Positions 8,407 to 18,465 of a DNA stretch of 64,000 nt are shown piece by piece. The stretch's first letter is position 1. Every line of letters begins with the position of its first letter. Origin of the DNA: Fulvivirga sp. M361 (GTDB lineage Bacteria; Bacteroidota; Bacteroidia; Cytophagales; Cyclobacteriaceae); NCBI RefSeq assembly GCF_007097395.1, contig NZ_VKDC01000003.1:1-64000 (forward strand). The letters run 5' to 3'. A program made the translations under genes and the position numbers. The notes under the pieces were generated by a model that made no database searches, was not told the DNA's origin, and saw only the letters and a list, made by a program, of their open reading frames with translations.

Positions 8407-10692
8407 TTATTCATACGGTTCACCGTTCAATGGCAAAACCAGGCCTTCAAAGGGTTCAAAGTCCTGCATTTCTGCCGTTTTGTATACAATGCTTAATTGA
8501 TTCTGAATTTGCCTGTAGTAATATTTGATTGAAAATGAGTATTCTCCCTGGCTATGACTCGTGCTAAAAGACTCCGGTTCGTTTTTGAAGTTGTTCCCTT
8601 GTGCGACCAATTTATCGTCAATATATAATTCGGCTAACCCATCCCATGTTTGCAATTGCCATTCATAGGTGCCATCCTTCGGAATTTTTAAGATTCCGGA
8701 TAATTCAACAGCATACTGATTGTAGATCCCCGGAAAACGTGTTTCGATGTGCCCCTTACTTTTGACTTTTGCAAAAAGCTCTCCGTTGATCTTTTCCAGC
8801 CGATCGGTTGTCATTTTACCCGCAAGGCCTTCTCTCATAACATTCAGTTTTGTGAAGTCGGGCATTTCCTTCCAGCCTTTGGTAGGTGCCGGGCCCAAGA
8901 CTGTATAATCATAAGCGGGTTCGATTTTTCGAAAGTATCGCTGTTCAGGAAAGCCGATTTTTTTGCCATCTGCGTCAAAAAGCTGGGCTGTGATAATAGC
9001 GCTTTCATCGATTGAAATGCGCTCGTCATAATCAACGGCTTCTTTCATATCAGGTATTCCCCAATCTGTTGAAGTCATGTATTTAATTTTACCGCTGGTA
9101 CTTGACGTCAGTTTGACTTTTATGATGTCGTCAAATGTCATGTCATCATTATGAAGCAGTTCTTCGGCTTCAATCGAAATAGGTCGGAATAGTTTGTTGT
9201 ACAGGTCATTGGTTTGTGCAAATCGCTGCTGAAAGTCTTCGAGGTCAGGTTCAGTTGTGTAGTTCCACATACGTTCGGATAAAACAGGAACTCTTTCGCG
9301 AAGGACTGGGATTACTTTGTAGTAATTTTGTTCCCAAAAACTGATCTGACCTCCCAGGGTAGATTGATTCGGGGCTATTTCGATATCATCAAACTGATCA
9401 TCCCAGTGGTGCCATTGTGTAATGTCCCATTGATATCCTTTTTCTACGGCAGGGGCAAAGTTCATTGCCCCTACCATATACCATGGCACCCATGTTGAAT
9501 TGACAATGTTATATCCGTTAGCTACCAAACTGTCCGGATGATTATAGGTTGCATTCCAGACGATGACAGTTATGTCACGTGGAATAGATTCTTTACCGGC
9601 GCCTGTCCCATGAAACCCCTCCCATATCACTGATTGCTTCCCGGTGGACTTTACCATGGTATGCATTCGGTTAATGAAGTGACAAAAAAGCTCGTTAGCG
9701 TCTCCGGCCAGGGCTACATCGAGATTATTTTCCTTGCAATAGGTTTGGTATTCAGGAATGTGTTTTATGGCTTCCAGGTATACTTCATCCCCTCCGAAAT
9801 GAATATATGGACTTGTGTAAAAAACTTCGGCCAGGGAGTTAATTATTTTCTCGCAGGCCTGGTAGGTTTCTTCTTTTGCCATGTTGATCACATACAGTGA
9901 TACCGGTTGGTTCGTCTTAGGATCAATACTTCCAAAAACATCCGGGTACTTGCTCCATAGCTGTGTCGAGTGTCCGGGAAGGTCTATTTCGGGAATAATG
10001 GCTACCCCCCGCAACCTGGCGTATTCCACTAAATCTTTGAGTTCTTCAATGGTATAATATTCACGCGAACCATCCTTATTCAATGTCTTGAGGTCCGGAA
10101 AATCATCCATTGGAAAAGTAAATCGTCGATTATCGGAAAGGTGCAGGTGCAGGTACTTTATCTTGTAGAACCATAGCAAGTCGATGGTCTCTTTAATCGT
10201 CTCAACAGGATGCCAAAAGCGAGCAAGGTCAAGCATTACTGATCTATAGTCATAATCAGGTTTGTCATAGACAGATACTCTGGGCAAAACAATTTTGTCC
10301 TTTGAAAGGGTGAAAAGCTGTAAGATGGTTGCGGTGCCCATGGCCAGACCACTGTAATTGGATGCTTCGATCTTAATATTTTCGCAAACGTCTAAATAGT
10401 ATTCTTCTTCTTTGAAACTGTCGTTGAATTCGAGGAGTATATTGTTTTCATCCTGCCCTGCTGTAGTTACATTCAACTTTAGTCCGGATATTTTATGTAT
10501 TTGCCGTGCCAACAAATGGGCTAGAGGCTTGAGTGAATCACTTGAAGCAATTATTTCGGTTTTACCATTGATCTCAAATGTTCCCTGGTTAAACTCATAT
10601 TGCCGTGGCTTTGGGATGATCTTCACATCCGGTGATAGTGAAGGTTTGCATTGCAGCAATAAAAGCAACAAGAAGATGGTGTATCGTTTCAT
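8407..10692 (-). CDS. GH20 beta-N-acetylhexosaminidase lipoprotein with C-terminal PA14-like domain
   Basis: Full-length beta-N-acetylhexosaminidase releasing terminal beta-HexNAc at the cell surface or in the periplasm. LLLLLQC makes it a lipoprotein (C15). Domains: GH20b (about 20-140), TIM barrel (about 145-460) with HFGGDE carrying the catalytic pair D302/E303 and the motif PEIDLPGHS, then a chitobiase-C-like beta domain (about 510-590). The last part (about 620-755) resembles PA14, with YEWQLQTWDGLAELYIDD typical of that carbohydrate-contacting fold. It begins the downstream cluster GH20-GH31-GH37/63-six-hairpin; the gap to GH31 is small, suggesting one transcript. It is the better candidate for the active hexosaminidase of the locus. 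Confidence 0.93.
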   Translation of the reverse strand: MKRYTIFLLLLLLQCKPSLSPDVKIIPKPRQYEFNQGTFEINGKTEIIASSDSLKPLAHLLARQIHKISGLKLNVTTAGQDENNILLEFNDSFKEEEYYLDVCENIKIEASNYSGLAMGTATILQLFTLSKDKIVLPRVSVYDKPDYDYRSVMLDLARFWHPVETIKETIDLLWFYKIKYLHLHLSDNRRFTFPMDDFPDLKTLNKDGSREYYTIEELKDLVEYARLRGVAIIPEIDLPGHSTQLWSKYPDVFGSIDPKTNQPVSLYVINMAKEETYQACEKIINSLAEVFYTSPYIHFGGDEVYLEAIKHIPEYQTYCKENNLDVALAGDANELFCHFINRMHTMVKSTGKQSVIWEGFHGTGAGKESIPRDITVIVWNATYNHPDSLVANGYNIVNSTWVPWYMVGAMNFAPAVEKGYQWDITQWHHWDDQFDDIEIAPNQSTLGGQISFWEQNYYKVIPVLRERVPVLSERMWNYTTEPDLEDFQQRFAQTNDLYNKLFRPISIEAEELLHNDDMTFDDIIKVKLTSSTSGKIKYMTSTDWGIPDMKEAVDYDERISIDESAIITAQLFDADGKKIGFPEQRYFRKIEPAYDYTVLGPAPTKGWKEMPDFTKLNVMREGLAGKMTTDRLEKINGELFAKVKSKGHIETRFPGIYNQYAVELSGILKIPKDGTYEWQLQTWDGLAELYIDDKLVAQGNNFKNEPESFSTSHSQGEYSFSIKYYYRQIQNQLSIVYKTAEMQDFEPFEGLVLPLNGEPYE

Positions 10693-11138
10693 AGGTTTAT
10701 AGTGCTTTTGTGATTAAAAAAGAAAAGTAGCTGCTTTTCTTAGGTAAGCTCAGACTATCAAGCTCGTTATTTTGCAGATCCACGACGTAAAGTCTATGAA
10801 AGTAGCGTGACAAAAATATCCACATGAAAAGGATCAGCTTTTTTACTTCCTTTCTGACATTGAATGAATAAGAATCATACTTTTTAAATAAGGACCTAAA
10901 AGAAATACCGGAGATCAAAACCATCAGTGAAACATCATAGTTTCTTATTTGAGAAAAAATGAAAAGAGACTTCCTATGTTCTAATAGGATCATCAGGCCA
11001 ATAGGTCTTGAGAGGCCCATTCCTCTATTTATTTCAGTACTGTTTTTTAAGTCGATCATATCAGGTAATTCTTCAGCCAAATGGAGGATTCACCTTGTTT
11101 AGCCTCGTATAAAGTGGATTTGTCAAACCGGATAATCA
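10693..11138. other. 446-bp gap with no convincing gene
   Basis: On the minus strand a TTG-started open frame of 127 codons (11080-10697) fills most of the gap, but the translation matches nothing I recognise. A second short frame, beginning ATGATTATCCGG just after the upstream stop, runs 27 codons in another phase. These may be remnants of a decayed gene, or chance open frames. No terminator with a clear U-tract or consensus promoter was seen. Confidence 0.4.
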
Positions 11139-13601
11139 TTATGGTTTATTATCAGATGTCACCATTTTATACATTTCACTTCCAGCTAACAAAAAGGCAC
11201 CAGTTCCATATACATGCCAGTTATCGGGAGTGAATTTGCGGGGGTCGATGCCTTCCGGCTGCACATTTCCTAAGCGTCCGTTGTCATTGACATTATCACA
11301 CAGCGCTGTCCAGGCTTTTTCCACTTTTTGCCGGTGTTTTGTATCGATCAGTCCTCTGTTTACCCCCCATGCCAAAGCATATGCAAAAAAGGCGCTTCCG
11401 CTTACCTCTCCTTTGTCATGGTAATCCGGGTCCAGAAGACTTACTCTCCACAGCCCATCTACTCCTTGCAGCTCTAATATTCTTCCTGCCATTTCTTTGT
11501 ATAGCCTTTCATATTTTTCCCGGGTAGGAAAGTCATTGGGCATCAGGTCCAATATGCGGGCAAGACCAGCGATGACCCACCCATTTCCCCTGGCCCAAAA
11601 GATCTTCTTGCCACTTTCTGATCGTTGCTTGATGAACCGGTCGTCTCTGAACATCAATGAGTCTTCATTGGAATACAAATAGTCAGTTGTGATCCAATAC
11701 ATCTTGTCCATGTAATCAAGGTATTTTTTCTCTCCGGTTTCTTTGGACATACGGGCAAATGATGGAGGTGCCATAAAAAGGGCATCACACCATGTCCACC
11801 ACTCTACGAAATAGGGATTGTTCGCAAAGCTCACATCAGCCATATAGGCCCTTCTGGTGGCTAAATGAATGTCCATGGCCCACTTACTATACCTTATTAT
11901 TTCCGGATCTTTCTGCTGACCATACAGCCATGCCCAGTTAGCAGTGATGGTAAGTTGGTCGGCATAAAATATATTATCTTCCGGTTTCCAACCTGCATAT
12001 TCTCCGATGTTGATCATTTCCTGCTTGTAGCGATCTTCCTGTGTTAGCTCATACAACGCTTGGATTCCAATAAAATAGGTTCCCCAATGCCATTCGAGTA
12101 GTCTTTTGAGATCATAGGGGTTTGCAAATTGCCAATCGGCTGTTTGGCGCATAACATCAATTATCTGTTTTGGCGCTAATGGATCCGTGATAGCAGGGGA
12201 TGGGAGGTCCATTTTAATCGAACTGTGAAAGCGATCCGCCCAATGTGTTTTGGTCCAGGATGCATGACTGTAATTTAGATATTTTGTGTTTTGCATCCAG
12301 ACTACCTGTAGAGGATTGCCTTCTTTGGCCCCACGGACAGCAAATGGACGTACATTATCTTTTTCCGAACCTTTAGTAATAAATTCTGCTTTCCACGATC
12401 GCCCATCATTTTTCGTCGTCCATTTTTCTATTTCGAAGATAGAATCTCGCTTGACTGACAGGTATAATTCATTCGTATTTTCATGGTCTATGTTTATTCC
12501 ACCGGAATAATTGGGTTCAGGCTCTTTTTTACCTTCAGGTGTTTGTGGAAACCAGCCTCCTGAATTGATGAGGTCTCGGTTTAACCACTCCTTTCCTGTC
12601 CATTTGGCGTAGTAGTAGATATGTTTTTCATCTGTTGGGAACCTGGCATAGGCCAAAACGGGATTACCTTTTTCATCTTCTGCTATATCCCAATTCCATG
12701 CTTTGGCTCCTCCTTTTTTCGCGTCATAAACGATGTCCAGCTCTTCTGGCTTTAATGGCAGGTCGGTAATTTTTTTGATGAGTATACCATTAGCCTTATA
12801 AAATGCCCCATTTTGATAATATGTGTAATAAATGCTATTTCCTTTTTCATTGCGGGGATGACCGTCCGTGAATGTAAAATGTATTTTATTATCACCATTA
12901 GAGTAAACCTTAGTATATGGACGTCTGAAAGCGTATATCGGATCTGGCATCAAAAGTATTTGCCCTTTTGTCCATGATTCACCATTATCGTCACTATGTG
13001 AGTATCCGGGCTTACCATCTACACCTCTCCAAAACAAGTATATCCTTCCATTTTCAGCTTTAAGTCGAATAGGGTTGGTGTAAGTGTGTGTGAAGCTGGT
13101 TTTATCACTGACCTTATCTTTCTCATCATTGAGGAAAAGTGATTTGACTTTCGTCCATTTTGAGATGTCTTCAGGATTTTCGGATTTTATAAGATATAAT
13201 GGGTGGGGATGGGGAGAGTCTCCGTAGCCGTGCCTGTTAAAAAAGATCAGGAGCTTTCCTTCTTCATCAAACAGGATGGATGGATTGTCGTGATCATCTA
13301 TTTCGAGGTTTTTCCGGACGATATGTGTATTGATCTGTTTTGTTTCATGATCATAAAAACCTACGGTTATGTTTCCATAGTTATCAATCCAACCGGAATA
13401 AGTTCGCTTATGTTTCCCTTCGTAATAAACGGCCCTTGGGTCAGAAAACCAGCACCACGAACCATTGAATGTAAATGACTTAAATGACTCACTATGTTCT
13501 CCGGTGCCTTTCTTTGGTTTTGCATTGATCAATGGTCCCTGAGCATTAACCGTTGTCACTGCAACCAGGAACATCAGTGACCATACCATCGTATTTTTCA
13601 T
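11139..13601 (-). CDS. BNR/Asp-box propeller fused to GH105 unsaturated-uronyl hydrolase (copy 1)
   Basis: A secreted two-domain enzyme. The signal peptide MKNTMVWSLMFLVAVTTVNA is followed by a BNR_4-type beta-propeller (about 40-470 in the 825-residue frame that starts five codons earlier) with the Asp box SDDNGESW and the family-typical start NGSWCWFSDPRAVYYEG. From about residue 485 an (alpha/alpha)6 GH105 domain follows: the likely catalytic Asp is D611 in WCDALFMAPP, and WARGNGW is the other hallmark. GH105 enzymes hydrate the 4,5-double bond of unsaturated uronides made by polysaccharide lyases. BNR_4 propellers include several uronate-polymer lyase families, so one polypeptide may cut and then trim. 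Next to a close paralogue and the PL8 lyase. Lyase activity of the propeller is inference. Confidence 0.88.
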   Translation of the reverse strand: MKNTMVWSLMFLVAVTTVNAQGPLINAKPKKGTGEHSESFKSFTFNGSWCWFSDPRAVYYEGKHKRTYSGWIDNYGNITVGFYDHETKQINTHIVRKNLEIDDHDNPSILFDEEGKLLIFFNRHGYGDSPHPHPLYLIKSENPEDISKWTKVKSLFLNDEKDKVSDKTSFTHTYTNPIRLKAENGRIYLFWRGVDGKPGYSHSDDNGESWTKGQILLMPDPIYAFRRPYTKVYSNGDNKIHFTFTDGHPRNEKGNSIYYTYYQNGAFYKANGILIKKITDLPLKPEELDIVYDAKKGGAKAWNWDIAEDEKGNPVLAYARFPTDEKHIYYYAKWTGKEWLNRDLINSGGWFPQTPEGKKEPEPNYSGGINIDHENTNELYLSVKRDSIFEIEKWTTKNDGRSWKAEFITKGSEKDNVRPFAVRGAKEGNPLQVVWMQNTKYLNYSHASWTKTHWADRFHSSIKMDLPSPAITDPLAPKQIIDVMRQTADWQFANPYDLKRLLEWHWGTYFIGIQALYELTQEDRYKQEMINIGEYAGWKPEDNIFYADQLTITANWAWLYGQQKDPEIIRYSKWAMDIHLATRRAYMADVSFANNPYFVEWWTWCDALFMAPPSFARMSKETGEKKYLDYMDKMYWITTDYLYSNEDSLMFRDDRFIKQRSESGKKIFWARGNGWVIAGLARILDLMPNDFPTREKYERLYKEMAGRILELQGVDGLWRVSLLDPDYHDKGEVSGSAFFAYALAWGVNRGLIDTKHRQKVEKAWTALCDNVNDNGRLGNVQPEGIDPRKFTPDNWHVYGTGAFLLAGSEMYKMVTSDNKP

Positions 13602-13686
13602 ATATCTAGCTTTCATTTGTTCTTTACTGTCCTTATTTCTTGCCTCTTACCTTTAAGTATTCAAATAGGAGAGTCTTTCTTATCAT

Positions 13687-16149
13687 TTATTTCGATTCTG
13701 CAACCATTTTATGTACTTCCGCCCCTGCCAGTAAAAATGCTCCTGTTGCGTAATTGAATGAGCTATCTTTATTAAAAACAGGGGTCGGGTCAATTCCCTC
13801 CGGTTGTACATTGCCCAAGCGTCCGTTTTCATTGACATTGTTGCAAAGTGCCTTCCATCCCCTCAATACTTGCGGCTTATGTTTTTCATCAAGCAATCCG
13901 TTATTGAGACCCCAGGTCATGGCGTAGATATAAAATGCAGCGCCACTCACTTCGCCTTGGTCCATAAATTCCCGATCCAACAGACTTGCATGCCAAAGCC
14001 CGTCTTCTCTTTGCAGGCTGAGCAATTTGATCATCATTTCGTGATAGAGGTTTTCATATTTAGTTCGGTTAGGATAGTCCTCAGGCATCATATCTAATAT
14101 TTGAGTAAGTCCTCCGGCCACCCAGCCATTTCCTCGTGCCCAAAAGATCTTCTTTCCATTGTCCGAGCGTTTGTCAAAATAGCGATCATCTCTATAGATC
14201 AATGAGTCCTCTTTGGAGTATAAATAGTCTGTGGTTACCCACCACATTTCATCCATATAGTCGAGATACTTTTGCTCCCCGGTTTCCCTGGCCATTCGGG
14301 CAAAGGCCGGTGGAGACATGAAAAGAAAATCACATAAAGACCACCATTCTTCACGGGCCGGGTTATCTGCAAAACGAACATTTGCGTTCCATTTTCTTCG
14401 CATGGCGATATGCACGTCCATAACCCACCTGGCTTGCTCTATCATTTTTGACTCTTTTTCAAGTCCATACAGCCACGCCCAAATTCCTGTATGCACTACG
14501 TTATTACCATCAAAGATCTTGTCATTGGTACGCCAATTCGCGTGCTCACCTACATTGATCATCTCTTGCTTGTAGCGATCTTCTTTTGTCAGTTCATACA
14601 GTGCTTTGACTCCGGTATAGAAAGCTCCGTAGTGCCATTCCAGGATTCTCTCCAGGTCATAAGGGTTGGCAAAATCCCAATCTGCTGTTTGTCGCATGAT
14701 CTCTTCAATCTGACCTGGATCAAACGGATCTGTCATTTTTGGGGAGGTAATATCCATTTTTATTGAACTCTGGAAACGCTCAGACCATTTAATATGCTTT
14801 GTCCAGTTGGCATAACTGTATTCAATGTATTTGGTATTCTGCATCCATAATACCTGAAGCCTGTTATCCTCACCAGCCCCGCGAATAGCAAACGGGCGGA
14901 TATTATCTTTTTCAGAGCCTTTTGTAATAGGGTCTATCTTCCAGTTCTTACCTCCATTTGAGGTGGTCCATTTTTCAATTTCAAAAACAGTTTTTCGCTT
15001 GACCGAAAGATATAATACATTGGTGTTTTCATGGTCAATGTTCATCCCACCGGAGTAATATTGCTGGGACTCTTTTCTACCTTCCGGTGTTTCAGGGAAC
15101 CAGGCTCCCGAATTGACCAGATCGTAATTCTTCCACGCTTTACCGGTCCATCGGGCATAACAATAGATGTGATCTGATGTGGTGGGGAATTTCGTATAGG
15201 CCAGTACCGGATGACCATTTTTATCTTCGGCTATGTCCCAGTTCCAGGCGCGCTCTTTGCTGCTTTTTGCGTCGTAGACCACATCCAATTCTTCCGGTAA
15301 TAAGGGTAACTCATCTATCGTTTTTATTTTCTCCCCACTGGCTTTGTAAAATACTCCGTTTTCGTAATACGTATAATAAATACTGTTTTCCTTTTCCCGG
15401 TCCGGATGGCCGTCAGTAAAGGTGAAGTGTATCCTCTTATCGCCATTGGAATATACTTTGGTATATGGTCGCCTGAAACTATAGATAGGAGCCGGTGTCA
15501 TTAAAATACGACCTTTGGCCCAGGTATTTCCGTTGTCCTCGCTCTGTGAATAGCTCGGCTTTCCGTCTATTCCTCTCCAGAAAAGATAAATCCTTCCATT
15601 CTCAGCTTTTAACCTGACCGGATGGCTATAGTCCTGGGACATAGATGCATTTGGGGTGGGTTTGAGGGCTTCATCGTTTAAGTACAATTCCTGAACATCT
15701 TTCCATGCTGAAATATCTTCAGGGTTTTTGGATTTGATCAGGTAACCCGGCGGCGCTACCGGGGAAGTTCCGTACCCGTGACGGTTGAAGAATACCAGTA
15801 ACTTTCCTTCATCATCAAACAAGATGGAGGGATTGTCATGATCATCTACTTCAAGATTTTCCCTTACAATATGAGTGGCTATCTGCTTTGTCTCGTGGTC
15901 ATAGCTGCCAATTGTAATATTTCCATAATTATCGATCCAACCGGCATAGGTGCGTTTATGCTCTCCTTCGTAATAAACTGCCCTGGGGTCGGTAAACCAG
16001 CACCAGGAGCCATTAAATGTAAGCGACTTAAAGGACTCACTATGTTGACCTGAGGTTTTATTGATCCTTGTTTGTACAAGTTTTGTCTGACCATTAACTT
16101 CTAAACTTGTAATGAAGATAATAATAAGTAATAGGGTGGTATTTTTCAT
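13687..16149 (-). CDS. BNR/Asp-box propeller fused to GH105 unsaturated-uronyl hydrolase (copy 2)
   Basis: Paralogue of the gene at 11139-13601 with the same two-domain layout. The start chosen gives MKNTTLLLIIIFITSLEVNG, matching the signal peptide of its partner; in-frame ATGs exist up to 16200. The propeller retains NGSWCWFTDPRAVYYEG and the Asp box SEDNGNTW. The GH105 half retains the Asp of WSLCDFLFMSPP and the WARGNGW motif. By eye, most aligned positions are identical across both domains, so whole-gene duplication is clear. The gene lies just after PL8, which would supply unsaturated uronides. Divergence near the substrate loops of the hydrolase half (RAYMADVSFANN versus RKWNANVRFADN) suggests they may differ in specificity. 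Confidence 0.88.
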   Translation of the reverse strand: MKNTTLLLIIIFITSLEVNGQTKLVQTRINKTSGQHSESFKSLTFNGSWCWFTDPRAVYYEGEHKRTYAGWIDNYGNITIGSYDHETKQIATHIVRENLEVDDHDNPSILFDDEGKLLVFFNRHGYGTSPVAPPGYLIKSKNPEDISAWKDVQELYLNDEALKPTPNASMSQDYSHPVRLKAENGRIYLFWRGIDGKPSYSQSEDNGNTWAKGRILMTPAPIYSFRRPYTKVYSNGDKRIHFTFTDGHPDREKENSIYYTYYENGVFYKASGEKIKTIDELPLLPEELDVVYDAKSSKERAWNWDIAEDKNGHPVLAYTKFPTTSDHIYCYARWTGKAWKNYDLVNSGAWFPETPEGRKESQQYYSGGMNIDHENTNVLYLSVKRKTVFEIEKWTTSNGGKNWKIDPITKGSEKDNIRPFAIRGAGEDNRLQVLWMQNTKYIEYSYANWTKHIKWSERFQSSIKMDITSPKMTDPFDPGQIEEIMRQTADWDFANPYDLERILEWHYGAFYTGVKALYELTKEDRYKQEMINVGEHANWRTNDKIFDGNNVVHTGIWAWLYGLEKESKMIEQARWVMDVHIAMRRKWNANVRFADNPAREEWWSLCDFLFMSPPAFARMARETGEQKYLDYMDEMWWVTTDYLYSKEDSLIYRDDRYFDKRSDNGKKIFWARGNGWVAGGLTQILDMMPEDYPNRTKYENLYHEMMIKLLSLQREDGLWHASLLDREFMDQGEVSGAAFYIYAMTWGLNNGLLDEKHKPQVLRGWKALCNNVNENGRLGNVQPEGIDPTPVFNKDSSFNYATGAFLLAGAEVHKMVAESK

Positions 16150-16212
16150 TTTGTTCATTTCATAAATGGGTACGTTGGCTGAAGGATGATTCTTTTTCAT
16201 TATCTGCTTTAT

Positions 16213-18348
16213 TTAGTCAAACTCATTTATCGTCACGCTACTTCCTGCATAATCTCCGTCGGGTAGATCGACTACCAGGTTATTCTTCCCTGAAATACCA
16301 ATGTGGAGCTTATTCAATGTGCGTGATGGGTCCGAAGCCGATATGCTTTCTATGGCATCTCCCTTGGTTTTTAGCATGATAATACCCGGTGAATCCAGCG
16401 TTACCCACAAGTCTTTGCCAATTTCTACTTTCCCGGAGGTGTAGAAAACGATCTGGATAATGCCCAGCCCTTTATGTTTTACGGCCTGTAGTTTTGAGGT
16501 ATTGGATAAGATCTCTATATTCCGGTCGGTGTTCAACGCGTCAGGTGTTGTGACCGGAACGACTATATACTGGTAGGTGACATCCTTTGTGTCCATTTTG
16601 CCGGGATACAACCATAAGTTCTCTCCTTGCGGACGTTTACCATGATCAACCCATAGCTTAAAAACATCTTTTTCAACCAGTTCTTTTGGGGAAGTTACCT
16701 GCAGGTTTATGTCAGACCAGCGTCCACTCTCCGTTTTGTTGGTGATGTTTATGTGTGTTGAGCATGGGAATATATAGCCGGTGCCATCATGAAAGACCCA
16801 ACTTACGTTGTCCAGCTTATGGTCTCCTATGTCTATTTTGCTTTTACCATTTGCTTTGGAAACCAGCACATCTCCATTTAGTAGCGTTTGATTAATAGTA
16901 GTGGCTACAGGATATCGGAAATTGTTAGAGGCAATACCTGCCCCCAGACAAACATATTCCTCATCAAAAAAGAACCATGACTTTTTTACTCTTATATGAT
17001 CATGCGGACTGATAAAATCAAATCCGGCAGCTCCGTATAACCCGTCTGTTACGGCCCCTACAAAACTTGTAAGTCCGTCTTTCTGAATTTCATGCTGTGA
17101 TGGTAAACCCGGCTTCTGTAAGACTGTTGTGCCGGGTATTTTTTGCCAATCATAAACGGGCCAAATGTTTAAGTACTCATTCCCTTTGACGGCCAGATGA
17201 TTGGTGCCATCGCCCCTGTGATGATTAAATATACCTTCACCATTATGGGCTAATTCCATATTGCGATTACGAATCGAAAACATTCTTACGGAAGTAAAAA
17301 AGTTTGGGCGCTGGAATGTAAGGAGTTCTGATTGCCAGAAGAATTTACAAAATGAAAGTGTGGGTTTTTCGACGCTGCCTTTTCGAAGGTTTATTATTTC
17401 CAGGATCTCAGGTTTGCGATAGTCGGTTACCTCAAGGAGCGTTTCCATTGTTACCGGTGAGAATATCAATGTGGTTTCTTTTCGTGTGATATCTCTATTG
17501 GCGACACCTTTCTCATCATGTTTGCCATAAACCATCTGTTTACAGATCCCATCCAAATAGTAATCCACCATTAGCTTTATCTTTTCTTCAGAGAATACGT
17601 ATTTGGTGTTGGCGACATGTGCTGCCCACTTGATACAAGCATCACCATAGGGCACTCCGTAGGGTATGGTATTATTTTCTCTGTGAACACGGTGATGGAA
17701 GCTATAATCGGATTGAAGACCTCTATTTCCGGTGGAAAATTTGACTTCACTCTCTATCAGTGTTATAATCCTTTCAAATTTTTCTTCATCTCCGATGAGG
17801 ACGTAGTACTTGGCTTCAATATCGGCTATCCTTATTTTATCGGCACTTGGACGCGCCCAGGGGTTGTCCTGGTTGGCCCTGCTGATGATGGCTTTTACTT
17901 TTTTAAGAACATCCTTATTAATGTCCTTTTCCATAAAAAGAGAAATGGTAACCAGTGTTTTTGGCAGGAAAATAATGTTATGCCACCAGTTATCACTTAT
18001 GAAATCATTTTCACACCAGAATTTTAATGATTTATTGATGCTGTTTTTCAGCTTTTTGTCTTTGTAAAATTCAGAACCCTTTTTGCAGTAGGATAGGGCC
18101 ATTGCCATTAAGTTTTCTACATGATAGCTATGCTCAAAACCTGTAAGGGATACATCTTTGTAGTTTATATCCGGCCAACTGCCATCTTCCTTCATAGTGA
18201 CCATTGCTTTTTTAGTATGCTGATCATTCATATCAGCCTTAAGCAACTCTTTGACGATGTGCTTTTTTATTTTTTGCAAATCGTTTTGACCAAATACCTC
18301 GACTGAAATGGCTACGCAAAAAATCAGACTTAATAATCTAACTATCAT
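16213..18348 (-). CDS. PL8-family polysaccharide lyase
   Basis: Secreted lyase that cleaves uronate-containing polysaccharides by beta-elimination (PL8 includes hyaluronan, chondroitin and xanthan lyases). A signal peptide ends near FGQ (20-21). The N-terminal (alpha/alpha) toroid holds the NWWHN motif (N120) and the stretch DYSFHHR (214-220) with PYGVPYG (229-235), carrying the candidate catalytic Tyr230/Tyr234. The central super-sandwich is marked by SIRNRN, RGDGTNHLAVKGNEYLNIWP and WQKIPGTT (about 358-408). At 711 residues it has the usual length. In chondroitin AC lyases the His sits two residues after SYL/SF (as in LQH); here that position is Arg with two His just before it, marking a divergent subgroup. 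The polymer is unknown; the absence of sulfatases argues against a sulfated one. Confidence 0.9.
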   Translation of the reverse strand: MIVRLLSLIFCVAISVEVFGQNDLQKIKKHIVKELLKADMNDQHTKKAMVTMKEDGSWPDINYKDVSLTGFEHSYHVENLMAMALSYCKKGSEFYKDKKLKNSINKSLKFWCENDFISDNWWHNIIFLPKTLVTISLFMEKDINKDVLKKVKAIISRANQDNPWARPSADKIRIADIEAKYYVLIGDEEKFERIITLIESEVKFSTGNRGLQSDYSFHHRVHRENNTIPYGVPYGDACIKWAAHVANTKYVFSEEKIKLMVDYYLDGICKQMVYGKHDEKGVANRDITRKETTLIFSPVTMETLLEVTDYRKPEILEIINLRKGSVEKPTLSFCKFFWQSELLTFQRPNFFTSVRMFSIRNRNMELAHNGEGIFNHHRGDGTNHLAVKGNEYLNIWPVYDWQKIPGTTVLQKPGLPSQHEIQKDGLTSFVGAVTDGLYGAAGFDFISPHDHIRVKKSWFFFDEEYVCLGAGIASNNFRYPVATTINQTLLNGDVLVSKANGKSKIDIGDHKLDNVSWVFHDGTGYIFPCSTHINITNKTESGRWSDINLQVTSPKELVEKDVFKLWVDHGKRPQGENLWLYPGKMDTKDVTYQYIVVPVTTPDALNTDRNIEILSNTSKLQAVKHKGLGIIQIVFYTSGKVEIGKDLWVTLDSPGIIMLKTKGDAIESISASDPSRTLNKLHIGISGKNNLVVDLPDGDYAGSSVTINEFD

Positions 18349-18465
18349 TTATTCATGTTTTGATGTCTTGCAGTACAAACACAGCTGGTATAATTTTCCA
18401 TTTTGATCATATCCTTTGAGGGATGTTTTTATCAGAATTTCCTGACACATCATTTTTAATAGGTG

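Noticed and set aside
17617-18027. A 136-codon plus-strand open frame inside the PL8 gene
   Set aside because: Antisense shadow; the PL8 frame has all family motifs here.
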